DNA of 64,000 nt from Flavobacterium sp. N502540 (GTDB taxonomy: Bacteria; Bacteroidota; Bacteroidia; Flavobacteriales; Flavobacteriaceae), in NCBI RefSeq assembly GCF_025947365.1, contig NZ_CP110012.1, forward strand, positions 2,542,001 through 2,606,000, written 5' to 3'. The translations under genes and the position numbers were made by a program. Under the pieces are notes generated by a model. That model had not been told where the DNA came from. It ran no database searches and saw only the letters and a list, made by a program, of their open reading frames with translations. Below are positions 8,393 through 16,176 of the stretch, in pieces; positions within the stretch are counted from its first letter, which is position 1; every line of letters starts with the position of its first letter.

Positions 8393-9448
8393 ATGGTAAA
8401 ATTATCTACATATTGGAAAATTCAGCTCATTGGATGGATGGCAACTTCCTTGTATTGGGGAGTTTCGGCTTTTTTTGGCAGTAGTTTTATGTGGACAATT
8501 GGCATAGCCGATTTTGTATTAGATGTGTTTATCGGTATTTCATTGACGCATCTTTACAGAAATTTTGCTTTGAAAAGAGGTTGGAATAAGCTCAGTCTGA
8601 AAAAACTAGTTCCAAAGATAGTGTTGAGTGTTCTTATACTTTCTGTGCTGTACATGTTTTTGATTGTGGGGAAACTTTACCTTGTGCGGCTATTTGTTTT
8701 AAAAAACACTTCAATTTCATTTATTTCGTTTTTACAATCCACGCAGCTGCAGGTTTTTATTACAGGTACCAGACTAATGTCTATTTGGGTGCTGGCTTAT
8801 CATCTGTATCATTATTCAAGATTAGAGCTTGAAACCGTAAAAGAAAACGCCAGATTGTCTGTTATACTAAAAGAAGCACAATTGAATAATCTGAGCACAC
8901 AGCTTAATCCGCATTTCTTTTTTAATTCACTGAACAGTATTAAATTTTTGGTCTTAGAAGATCCGCATTCGGCGCGACGGGCGATTGACCTTTTATCTGA
9001 TCTGCTTCGGAATTCTTTAAATAATAATATAGGGAATTTAGTAACCTTAAACGATGAAATCAGTCTGGTTAGGGATTATTTGGAGTTGGAAAAAATACGA
9101 TTTGAAGAACGTTTGCAGGTGCAGATTGAAGTAGATAGAAATTTGTCTGACCACTTAGTTTTACCTTTAAGTATTCAGACACTGGTGGAGAATGCGATAA
9201 AACATGGAATTGAAAAAAGAAAAGAAGGAGGAGCTGTTACCGTAAAAATAGAGCAGGTAGACAATTTTATAAAAAGCAGTGTTCAAAATTCGGGGAAGCT
9301 TAATAAAGAGATTAAAGATTTTTCAGGTATTGGATTGAGTAATCTGAAAGAGAGATTGCTGTTGCAATACAAAGGAAGAGCTTCTTTTGAAATTAAAGAA
9401 ATGGAGAGCGAAACCGTTTTGGTAACTATTTTATTCCCATCAGAATGA
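8393..9448 (+). CDS. LytS/YehU-type sensor histidine kinase
   Basis: This 351-residue membrane kinase starts MVKLSTYWKIQLIGW. A GTG at 8348 would add 15 residues, but the ATG at 8393 puts the first membrane helix near the N-terminus, as in relatives. Four hydrophobic helices fill residues 10-145. The His_kinase domain (PF06580) follows, with phosphoacceptor H174 in QLNPHFFFNSLNSIKF and the N-box LVENAIKHGIEKR, then a shortened G-box (GIGLSNLKERL). It should autophosphorylate and pass phosphate to the response regulator encoded next, whose start overlaps its stop by four bases (ATGA). No extracellular sensor domain is visible, so the signal is probably sensed in the membrane. Confidence 0.9.
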   Translation: MVKLSTYWKIQLIGWMATSLYWGVSAFFGSSFMWTIGIADFVLDVFIGISLTHLYRNFALKRGWNKLSLKKLVPKIVLSVLILSVLYMFLIVGKLYLVRLFVLKNTSISFISFLQSTQLQVFITGTRLMSIWVLAYHLYHYSRLELETVKENARLSVILKEAQLNNLSTQLNPHFFFNSLNSIKFLVLEDPHSARRAIDLLSDLLRNSLNNNIGNLVTLNDEISLVRDYLELEKIRFEERLQVQIEVDRNLSDHLVLPLSIQTLVENAIKHGIEKRKEGGAVTVKIEQVDNFIKSSVQNSGKLNKEIKDFSGIGLSNLKERLLLQYKGRASFEIKEMESETVLVTILFPSE

Positions 9449-10164
9449 GAAAGATAAAAGTTATAATAGTAGACGATGAACGTTTGTCCAGAGAAGAATT
9501 AAAAAGGGCGCTAAAACCGCATGAAGATTTTGTTCTTGTTGGAGAAGCGGGAAATGCTGATGAAGCCAAAGGTCTGATTGAAGCTAAAATGCCAGATCTG
9601 ATCTTTTTGGACATTCAGATGCCTGAAAAATCCGGTTTCGATTTACTGGAATCTCTCGATAATGCACCGGCAGTACTTTTTACAACAGCTTATAATGAAT
9701 ATGCTGTGCGGGCTTTCGAAGTAAATGCTTTAGATTATTTAATGAAACCGATAAGGGAAGAACGTTTTGCAAAAGCAATTGAAAAAATAAGAAATACTTT
9801 ATCCGGAAAGTATTCTTTGGGAGATGTTGCAGTAAAAGACCGTAAGATTTTCATTAAAGATGGGGAGAAAAGATTCTTTATTCAGCTGGATGAAATTTAT
9901 TTGATTGAATCTCTTGAAAATTATACCAGACTTTTTTTTCAGGATAAAAAAGCCCTTCAGAGACGCTCCCTCCGTCAATGGGAAGAAATGCTGGATGTGA
10001 ATGTTTTTTTTAGAATAAACAGAACCGAAATTATAAACCTTAATCACATCCGCGAAGTTAACAGAACCGCTAGCGGTAAACTGGAAGTAAAGTTAAAAAC
10101 GGGTGAACTCTTAGAAGTTTCAAACCGTCAGGCCGTGAAATTTAAAAATCTTAATGGGATTTAA
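9445..10164 (+). CDS. LytTR-family response regulator
   Basis: The 239-residue regulator has a receiver domain at residues 1-120 with acidic pocket D10-D11-E12, phosphoacceptor D56 in LIFLDIQMPEKSGFD, and the conserved Lys of MKPI. A C-terminal LytTR DNA-binding domain occupies about residues 135-239 (DRKIFIKDGEKRFFIQLDEIYLIES through FFRINRTEIINLNHI). LytTR proteins bind pairs of 9-base direct repeats. The start overlaps the kinase gene by four bases, so the two are translationally coupled. Its regulon is unknown; the secreted hydrolase gene immediately downstream is an obvious candidate by position only. Confidence 0.93.
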   Translation: MRKIKVIIVDDERLSREELKRALKPHEDFVLVGEAGNADEAKGLIEAKMPDLIFLDIQMPEKSGFDLLESLDNAPAVLFTTAYNEYAVRAFEVNALDYLMKPIREERFAKAIEKIRNTLSGKYSLGDVAVKDRKIFIKDGEKRFFIQLDEIYLIESLENYTRLFFQDKKALQRRSLRQWEEMLDVNVFFRINRTEIINLNHIREVNRTASGKLEVKLKTGELLEVSNRQAVKFKNLNGI

Positions 10165-10225
10165 TTTCAAAAAAAGAAAAACTCATTCTTTTTAAATCGC
10201 TATAGCAAAAGAAGAGGTAATACAA

Positions 10226-10285
10226 ATGAAGCCGTTTTTAGAGGTACTGAAAACGGCGGGACGCAGTGTGTTGTTTTTGGATTAA
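10226..10285 (+). CDS. Possible 19-residue small ORF
   Basis: An ATG at 10226 opens a 19-codon frame (MKPFLEVLKTAGRSVLFLD) ending with TAA at 10285. A purine-rich AGAAGAGG sits about 10 bases upstream. It lies in the 200-base leader before the CocE/NonD hydrolase. With no homologue to judge by, it could be a leader peptide or chance. Confidence 0.15.
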   Translation: MKPFLEVLKTAGRSVLFLD

Positions 10286-10366
10286 AATTCCGGAAAAATA
10301 AAACCCAGATCTGACATGACTGATTTGTTTAAAACTACAATAGAACCACTTAAATCAAACAACTCA

Positions 10367-12115
10367 ATGAGACTAATTTTAAAATTGGTGTTTTTTATTT
10401 TTTCAGTAATCAACACCTATGCACAACAGACGAGTGTGACAAGATCGAAGGATCTGGAAAGCGCTTATGACATTCAGGACAGTGTAATGATTAAAACCAG
10501 AGATGGTGCTTTAATATCAGCAATGGTTGTTCGGAAAAAAGGAAATTTAACTCCTAAGCCGGTCATCTATCAGCATACCATTTATGCCAGAGAAAAAAGC
10601 AGAGATCTCAAATCTTTAAAAACAGCGGCAGATAAGGATTATATAGGAGTCATGTCGTATTCACGCGGGAAACGATTTAGTCCTGATGAAATAACGCCTT
10701 ATGAAAACGAGACTAATGATACTTATGATGTTATCGACTGGATTAGTAAACAGGAGTGGTGCAACGGAAGTGTTGGGATGTATGGAGGAAGTTATAACGG
10801 GTTTACGCAATGGGCAGCGTGTAAAAAAATGCATCCTGCACTTAAAACGATAGTTCCGTATGTTGCTTCCAGACCAGGAATGGGGTTGCCGATGGAGAAT
10901 AATGTTTTTATAAACCCTAATTACGAATGGGCATTTTACGTTGGAAATAACAAATATCTGGATACGGTTGCGGGAAATGACAGGCAGCGTTTCAGGAATA
11001 TGCAGTTTAAGTGGTGGGAAACCGGTGCGGCTTATAAAAAAATGGATAGTATTGACGGCAGTCCGAACCAATTCTTTCAAAAGTGGATCAAACACCCGTC
11101 ATTTGATGAATACTGGCAGAAAATGGCGCCGTACGGAAAAGAATTTTCACAGATAAATATTCCGGTTTTAGCCATTGACGGTTACTATAATGATTCTCAA
11201 AATTCAGGATTGTACTATTTGAGAGAATTGGAGAAATACAACCCTAAAGCCGACTCTTATTTAATCATTGGCCCGTACGGTCATTTTGGTGCGCAAGTAG
11301 GGGGTGATGCTGTTCTGAATGGTTACAAAGTAGATGAGGTGGCTCTAATTAATACCTATAAAATAACCTATCAATGGTTTGATTATATTTTGAAGGGCAA
11401 ACCCAAACCGGCAATCTTAAAAGACAGAATCAATTATGAGGTAATGGGAGCTAATGAGTGGAGAAGCGCCCCATCTATTGCTAAAATGAGTAATAGTTTG
11501 TTAACGTTGTATCTTACCAATGATCCGTTAGAAAAAGGGAAGTTTTATTCGTTGAATGCTGCAAAACCTAATAAAAAAAGTTATTTGCCACAGGAAGTTG
11601 ATTTTGCAGACCGACAAACTATTAACAACGATTATTATCCTGATCCCATTATTGATAATGAAGTAGATACGTCTAATGGTTATGTTTTTATAAGCGAACC
11701 TTTTAGTCAGCCGATAGTGGTAAATGGAGCATTTTTGGGAGAAATAAAAGCCAGCATCAATAAAAAAGATATGGATATTGGAGTTACTTTGTTTGAAGTA
11801 ACGCCGGATGGAACGTATTTTGAGCTGTCTTATTTTATAGGCAGAGCAAGTTATGCGAAGGATATTACAAAAAGAAATTTGCTTCAGCCCAATAAAATAG
11901 AAAGTATTCCTTTTTCGAATACCCGTTTGGTGAGTAAACAATTGCATAAAGGAAGTAGATTGTTAATCACTTTGAATGTAAATAAAAATGCTTTTTCGGA
12001 ATTGAATTATGGAACGGGGAAGGAGGTTAGCAGCGAAACAATTAAAGATGCCAAAGTGCCTTTAAAAATAAAATGGTACAACGATAGTTTTGTACAGATT
12101 CCGATTTGGAAATAA
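10367..12115 (+). CDS. Secreted CocE/NonD (X-Pro dipeptidyl-peptidase S15) family hydrolase
   Basis: The mature-size enzyme is 582 residues. The ATG at 10367 gives a clean signal peptide (MRLILKLVFFIFSVINTYAQ); the upstream start at 10316 would add 17 polar residues before it and is less likely. The alpha/beta-hydrolase core contains the nucleophile elbow GMYGGSYNGF with Ser142, and a GPYGHFG motif likely carries the catalytic His. The C-terminal part is the jelly-roll PepX_C domain (residues about 370-580). Relatives include cocaine esterase, glutaryl-7-ACA acylase and X-Pro dipeptidyl peptidase, so substrate is open: amide or ester bonds, probably peptides. It follows the LytTR pair on the same strand with a 200-base gap. 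Confidence 0.9.
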   Translation: MRLILKLVFFIFSVINTYAQQTSVTRSKDLESAYDIQDSVMIKTRDGALISAMVVRKKGNLTPKPVIYQHTIYAREKSRDLKSLKTAADKDYIGVMSYSRGKRFSPDEITPYENETNDTYDVIDWISKQEWCNGSVGMYGGSYNGFTQWAACKKMHPALKTIVPYVASRPGMGLPMENNVFINPNYEWAFYVGNNKYLDTVAGNDRQRFRNMQFKWWETGAAYKKMDSIDGSPNQFFQKWIKHPSFDEYWQKMAPYGKEFSQINIPVLAIDGYYNDSQNSGLYYLRELEKYNPKADSYLIIGPYGHFGAQVGGDAVLNGYKVDEVALINTYKITYQWFDYILKGKPKPAILKDRINYEVMGANEWRSAPSIAKMSNSLLTLYLTNDPLEKGKFYSLNAAKPNKKSYLPQEVDFADRQTINNDYYPDPIIDNEVDTSNGYVFISEPFSQPIVVNGAFLGEIKASINKKDMDIGVTLFEVTPDGTYFELSYFIGRASYAKDITKRNLLQPNKIESIPFSNTRLVSKQLHKGSRLLITLNVNKNAFSELNYGTGKEVSSETIKDAKVPLKIKWYNDSFVQIPIWK

Positions 12116-12224
12116 AAAATCCTGTAAAATGCAAAAGAAGAAGCCATCTCAGAACTCAAAAAACGAAAAAAATCACTGTTAATTTTTCAATAAAAAAAGT
12201 TATATTTTCAATTTTAGATATTAG

Positions 12225-12260
12225 AAAGGAAGTCTCATCGTATTGAGACTTCCTTTTTTC
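12225..12260 (+). terminator. Rho-independent terminator
   Basis: Thirteen-base arms, aaaggaagtctca (12225-12237) and tgagacttccttt (12244-12256), with a six-base loop and a T-run. It lies 110 bases after the CocE-family gene and insulates the pepsin-like gene. Confidence 0.85.
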
Positions 12261-12350
12261 TTTACTTAAAAGAAATAAAATTAGGCCGGTCTTGTTTTTT
12301 AAAACAGCTGGCGGTTTTGAAAAAAGTAGGATATTTTGAATATTTTTATA

Positions 12351-12358
12351 TATATTTG
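12351..12358 (+). promoter_or_regulatory. Bacteroidota-type -7 box for the pepsin-like gene
   Basis: TATATTTG matches TAnnTTTG. A TTG at 12336-12338 is only 12 bases upstream, closer than usual, so the -33 element is uncertain. If used, transcription starts near 12365, about 265 bases before the start codon. Confidence 0.4.
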
Positions 12359-12632
12359 TAATATAAATCTTAAAAATAAAAAAAATAAGTTGCTATTTGC
12401 AAAGAGCTAAGGTTTTTAGAACAGGGGAAAAGCTTTCCTGAACAATATCAAGGTAACAATGGATAACCCTCAGTGGGTTTATTGATAAAAGTAGTAACAA
12501 CACCTTAATTTTACAGTTGCTTCAAGTCAAGAAAAGTAATCAATCATAAAAAGTATACGTAGTCAATTTAAACTAAAATGTTTTTTCTAGTGATATTTTT
12601 TCAAATAAAATAACCTTTTAAATAAATTTAAT

Positions 12633-13817
12633 ATGAGAACAATGAACTTTAAAGAAGAGTTGTTATCGAGAATTGAGAGATACAAAGATCTTAATTTGAT
12701 CAACAAAAAGCCCGTAGTTAAAGATTCTACAAGTGCGTCAGCTGTTTTGCCTTTTAAACTTCAAAGAGGGGCGATCACAAATAACGGTGCTACACCATGG
12801 TATATTCTGGCTATAATTGGAACTAATTCAGTCAGTCCACAAATTTTTAAATTCATGATGGATACTGGAACTATTGACACATGGATTACTGCAAAAACAT
12901 GTACAACGAATGAATGCAAGGCTCATGCTTCATTTGACGCCACTTCATCCTCCTCATTTGTTTGGGTTGATCAAGCATTAGACACAATTAATTTTGGGCC
13001 ATGGGGTTCAATGAAGGTTAATCTTGGGATTGATTTTTGGTCATTAACTGATATCAATAATGTTAAATCGTCAGTTAGTTCTGATTTTTGGCTTAGTCAA
13101 CTATACAGTGGTATTCGATTTGAGGAACTTGTGCAAGATGGATTTATTGCTTGTGGCCCTTCTGGAAATTCATCAAGATCAAATTTATTATTCAACTTAA
13201 TGTGGGATTCTGGTTTGCTTTTACAACCCTTTATGGCTTATTGGGTAGATTACACTATCGATGGAAAAAATGTAGATTCAGGGGAAATAATATTTGGAGG
13301 AGGAAATAGTTCAAAATATGACCCAGCTACGATAATTACCTTAGACATTATTAAAGATATATATTGGACTTCTCCATGTGATTCTATTGTTATTAATTCA
13401 AAACCAGTATTGGAAGATGTCTTTCTGATTATGGATACAGGGGCATCTGAAATCAAAGGGGAACAGGCAGAAATTGATATTTTAATAGCGGCAGTAACTC
13501 TTAATGGTGCTTTGCCTATTCAGCCTGAAAATGATCCTGATGATTATAATTACCCGGATTTAGTTTTTAATTTTGGAAAAACGAGTAGTGGTGGAGTTGG
13601 ACAATTAGTTTTTAAACCTAGACAATATTTCAATTATATAGAAAATGGTCCTGATATGGGGACTTGGCAGATTGCTTTTACTGTTTTAGCAGGTTTAGGA
13701 GATCGTAATTTAACCTTTGGAACAAATCTGTTAGATACATTGTATTCTGAATGGGAGTATGACACATCAGGAGAATTTCTTTCGGCTAAATCGATAAGAC
13801 TTGCAAAAAGATTGTAA
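12633..13817 (+). CDS. Pepsin-like aspartic protease (family A1)
   Basis: The 394-residue protein has both lobes of a two-domain pepsin fold. The first catalytic triad is D77-T-G79 in FMMDTGTIDTWI (pepsin FDTGSSNLWV, with the conserved Trp84). A C90-x4-C95 pair follows, as in pepsin Cys45-Cys50. The flap region around residue 121 reads NFGPWGSM where pepsin has TYGTGSM, so the flap Tyr is replaced by Phe. The second catalytic triad is D268-T-G270-A-S. YPDLVF and FGTNLLDTLYSEWEYD match the C-terminal lobe. The 191-residue spacing of the two Asp residues is close to pepsin's 183. There is no signal peptide and only a short (~45-residue) N-terminal extension, so it may be cytosolic, like shewasin A. 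A1 peptidases are rare in bacteria. It is a single-gene unit. Confidence 0.85.
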   Translation: MRTMNFKEELLSRIERYKDLNLINKKPVVKDSTSASAVLPFKLQRGAITNNGATPWYILAIIGTNSVSPQIFKFMMDTGTIDTWITAKTCTTNECKAHASFDATSSSSFVWVDQALDTINFGPWGSMKVNLGIDFWSLTDINNVKSSVSSDFWLSQLYSGIRFEELVQDGFIACGPSGNSSRSNLLFNLMWDSGLLLQPFMAYWVDYTIDGKNVDSGEIIFGGGNSSKYDPATIITLDIIKDIYWTSPCDSIVINSKPVLEDVFLIMDTGASEIKGEQAEIDILIAAVTLNGALPIQPENDPDDYNYPDLVFNFGKTSSGGVGQLVFKPRQYFNYIENGPDMGTWQIAFTVLAGLGDRNLTFGTNLLDTLYSEWEYDTSGEFLSAKSIRLAKRL

Positions 13818-13861
13818 TTTATTTCTCAGATAAAATAAGATTGATTTTAGAATAAAAACAG

Positions 13862-13902
13862 AAAAAGAGGCTGTCCTTACTTTTTGGACAGCCTCTTTTT
13901 TA
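13862..13902. terminator. Bidirectional terminator between convergent genes
   Basis: A 15-base stem, aaaaagaggctgtcc (13862-13876) with ggacagcctcttttt (13886-13900), lies between the pepsin-like gene and pruA, with A- and T-runs on both sides. Confidence 0.9.
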
Positions 13903-13946
13903 TAGGGACAAAGTTTCTAACTTGAAACTTTGAAACTTGCAACAAA

Positions 13947-15572
13947 TTAACCTAAGAAAGGATATCTGTAATCTTCAGGAGTTACAAACGTTTCTTTGAT
14001 AGTTCTTGGAGATGCCCAACGCAACAAGTTCAATGCAGAACCCGCTTTATCGTTAGTTCCTGAAGCTCTTGCTCCACCAAACGGCTGCATTCCTACAACG
14101 GCTCCTGTTGGTTTGTCATTGATGTAGAAGTTACCGGCAGCATTTTGCAATTTCACTGTAGCTACTTCAATAGCATAACGATCCTGGCTAAATACTGCTC
14201 CTGTTAAAGCGTACTCAGAAGTAGTATCTACTAATTCTAAAGTCTCTTCCCATTTAGCATCTTCATAAACATAAATCGTGATTACCGGTCCGAATAATTC
14301 GGTTTCCATTGTAGTATATTTTGGGTTTGTAGTTACGATAACCGTCGGCTCAATAAAGTATCCAACTGATTTATCGTAATTTCCTCCAACGATGATTTCA
14401 GCATCAGCATCTTTTTTAGCCTGGTCGATGTAGCTCGCCAATTTATCAAAAGAACCTTCGTGGATAACCGCTGTAATAAAGTTTCCAAAATCTTCCGGAG
14501 AACCCATTTTCATTGATTTTACATCGGCAACTAATTGTTCTTTTACAGCTGGCCATAAACTTTGCGGAATATAAGCTCTTGAAGCTGCAGAACATTTTTG
14601 CCCTTGAAATTCAAATGCACCACGGGCAATTCCTGTAGCCACTTGTTTTACGTTAGCACTTGGGTGTGCAATGATAAAATCTTTACCACCAGTTTCTCCA
14701 ACGATTCTAGGGTATGTTTTGTAGTGGTGAATGTTAGCACCAATTTTAGCCCAGATGTCTTTAAATACATGAGTTGATCCTGTAAAGTGAACTCCTGCAA
14801 AATCACGGCTTGCTAAAACAGTATCGGTAATCATTAAAGCATCACCAAAAACAACATTGATAACTCCATCAGGAACACCTGCTTCTTTGAAAATATCGAT
14901 AATGATTTTTGCAGAGAAAACCTGACTGTCGCTTGGTTTCCAAACCACAACATTACCCATCATAGCAGCACTTGCAGGAAGATTAGCAGCGATAGCAGTA
15001 AAGTTGAAAGGAGTAATAGCGTAAACAAAACCTTCAAGAGGTCTGTATTCTAAACGGTTCCATGTAGAAGAATCTGATTTTGGCTGATCTCCGTAAATCT
15101 GAGTCATGAATTCCACGTTGTAACGTAAAAAGTCGATTAGCTCACAAGCAGCATCAATTTCTGCCTGGTGAATATTTTTTGACTGACCGATCATTGTTGC
15201 TGCATTAATGCGGGCTCTGTATGGTCCTGCAATAAGCTCAGCTGCTTTTAAAAAAATAGCAGCACGTTGTTCCCATGCCATATTTGCCCATGCTTTTCTT
15301 GATTCAAGAGCGTTGGCAATCGCTTTTTCGATATGTTGTTTTTCAGCTAAGTGGTAGGTTCCTACGATATGTTTATGATCGTGAGGAGCTGATATTGTTC
15401 TTGTATTTCCGGTTCTGATTTCTTCGCTTCCGATGTATAACGGCACGTCGATTTTAGAGTTCCATAAAGTAGTGTAAGCGGCTTGAACTGCTGCTTTTTC
15501 TGGTGAGTTAGGTGCGTATCCTTTTACCGGTTCGTTTACCGCTTTTGGTACGTGAAAGAATCCTTTTAGCAT
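13947..15572 (-). CDS. pruA: L-glutamate gamma-semialdehyde dehydrogenase (1-pyrroline-5-carboxylate dehydrogenase)
   Basis: The 541-residue single-domain enzyme begins MLKGFFHVPKAVNEPVKGYAP, the usual start in Bacteroidota and close to the mitochondrial ALDH4 form; no PutA proline dehydrogenase domain is fused. Aldehyde dehydrogenase motifs are clear: ITPFNFTAIAANLP near residue 186, HFTGST, the general base E293 in GETGGKDF and nucleophile C327 in GQKCSAASRAY. It oxidises glutamate semialdehyde to glutamate with NAD+ in proline catabolism. The start at 15599 would add nine residues and is less likely. It is transcribed alone; no putA-like gene is in the window. Confidence 0.95.
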   Translation of the reverse strand: MLKGFFHVPKAVNEPVKGYAPNSPEKAAVQAAYTTLWNSKIDVPLYIGSEEIRTGNTRTISAPHDHKHIVGTYHLAEKQHIEKAIANALESRKAWANMAWEQRAAIFLKAAELIAGPYRARINAATMIGQSKNIHQAEIDAACELIDFLRYNVEFMTQIYGDQPKSDSSTWNRLEYRPLEGFVYAITPFNFTAIAANLPASAAMMGNVVVWKPSDSQVFSAKIIIDIFKEAGVPDGVINVVFGDALMITDTVLASRDFAGVHFTGSTHVFKDIWAKIGANIHHYKTYPRIVGETGGKDFIIAHPSANVKQVATGIARGAFEFQGQKCSAASRAYIPQSLWPAVKEQLVADVKSMKMGSPEDFGNFITAVIHEGSFDKLASYIDQAKKDADAEIIVGGNYDKSVGYFIEPTVIVTTNPKYTTMETELFGPVITIYVYEDAKWEETLELVDTTSEYALTGAVFSQDRYAIEVATVKLQNAAGNFYINDKPTGAVVGMQPFGGARASGTNDKAGSALNLLRWASPRTIKETFVTPEDYRYPFLG

Positions 15573-15645
15573 GTTATTTAAAATTAGATAATTAGACAAT
15601 TTAAGGGTTAGACGATTTGATTGTTACGAATAATCTAAAGCCGTA

Positions 15646-15653
15646 CAAAAGTA
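15646..15653 (-). promoter_or_regulatory. -7 box upstream of pruA
   Basis: The minus strand reads TACTTTTG, 74 bases before the pruA ATG. No TTG lies at the right spacing. Confidence 0.4.
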
Positions 15654-15818
15654 CAAAGGATAAATTAATAATTTGATAATTTTGTGATTAAGATAACGAT
15701 AAAATAAGGCATTCATGAAGAAAGTAAGTGAAGATCCGTTAGAAACAGCAATCAGGAGTTGAAATAAGGTGCTGTCATTTTTCGGTTTTAGGATTTCATT
15801 TTTAATTGATCCGTAGGT

Positions 15819-16127
15819 TTAAACAAATAAAAAAAACAACACCTGAGAATCTTCAAGAGTTTCGGTCTCTCTGACTTCTTCCTTATGGATGTAGATTAAA
15901 TCTCCTGCATTCATTTCTACTTTTGCTCCATTTTGTGTATAAACGAGTAATTTTCCCGATAGTAATAAAGCAAATTCGTGTGAATCCAGGGTTTTAAACG
16001 GAAGGATTTCTCCTTTTTTGAGAAACACAGATCCACAAGATGCCTGAACATTATTTTCGCTTTTCTCAAAAATATATTTCAAATAATACTCTCCGGTTTT
16101 TGGGAAAGTTAGTTTTTTTACTTCCAT
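15819..16127 (-). CDS. Small cupin-domain protein
   Basis: This 102-residue protein is one cupin barrel: GEILPFKTLDSHEFALLLSGKLLVY gives the first cupin motif with a single clear His, and MNAGDLIYIHKEEVRETETLEDSQVLFFLFV the second. A TTG at 16133 could add two residues; the ATG at 16127 is preferred. It is the last gene of a leftward unit with hydantoinase B (49 bases upstream), hydantoinase A and a TonB receptor. In that setting it may bind or isomerise a pathway intermediate, or sense it, but no reaction can be assigned. Its metal-binding His set looks incomplete compared with enzymatic cupins. Confidence 0.75.
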   Translation of the reverse strand: MEVKKLTFPKTGEYYLKYIFEKSENNVQASCGSVFLKKGEILPFKTLDSHEFALLLSGKLLVYTQNGAKVEMNAGDLIYIHKEEVRETETLEDSQVLFFLFV

Positions 16128-16176
16128 AATCAATTGTTTTTATGCCGATTCAATTTTAGTGAATCTGTTCTGTTTT

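Larger units (their letters stand above)
12116..12632. other. Terminator plus long untranslated leader before the pepsin-like gene
   Basis: After a hairpin at 12225-12260, a promoter-like box occurs at 12351. That leaves about 265 bases of leader before the protease start at 12633. It contains two small hairpins, aggggaaa/ctttcct around 12423-12439 and aaccc/gggtt around 12466-12480. No RNA family was recognised and no convincing ORF is present. Confidence 0.4.

Noticed and set aside
13250..13456. Antisense ORF inside the pepsin-like gene
   Set aside because: It is the reverse frame of the protease's second-lobe coding sequence.
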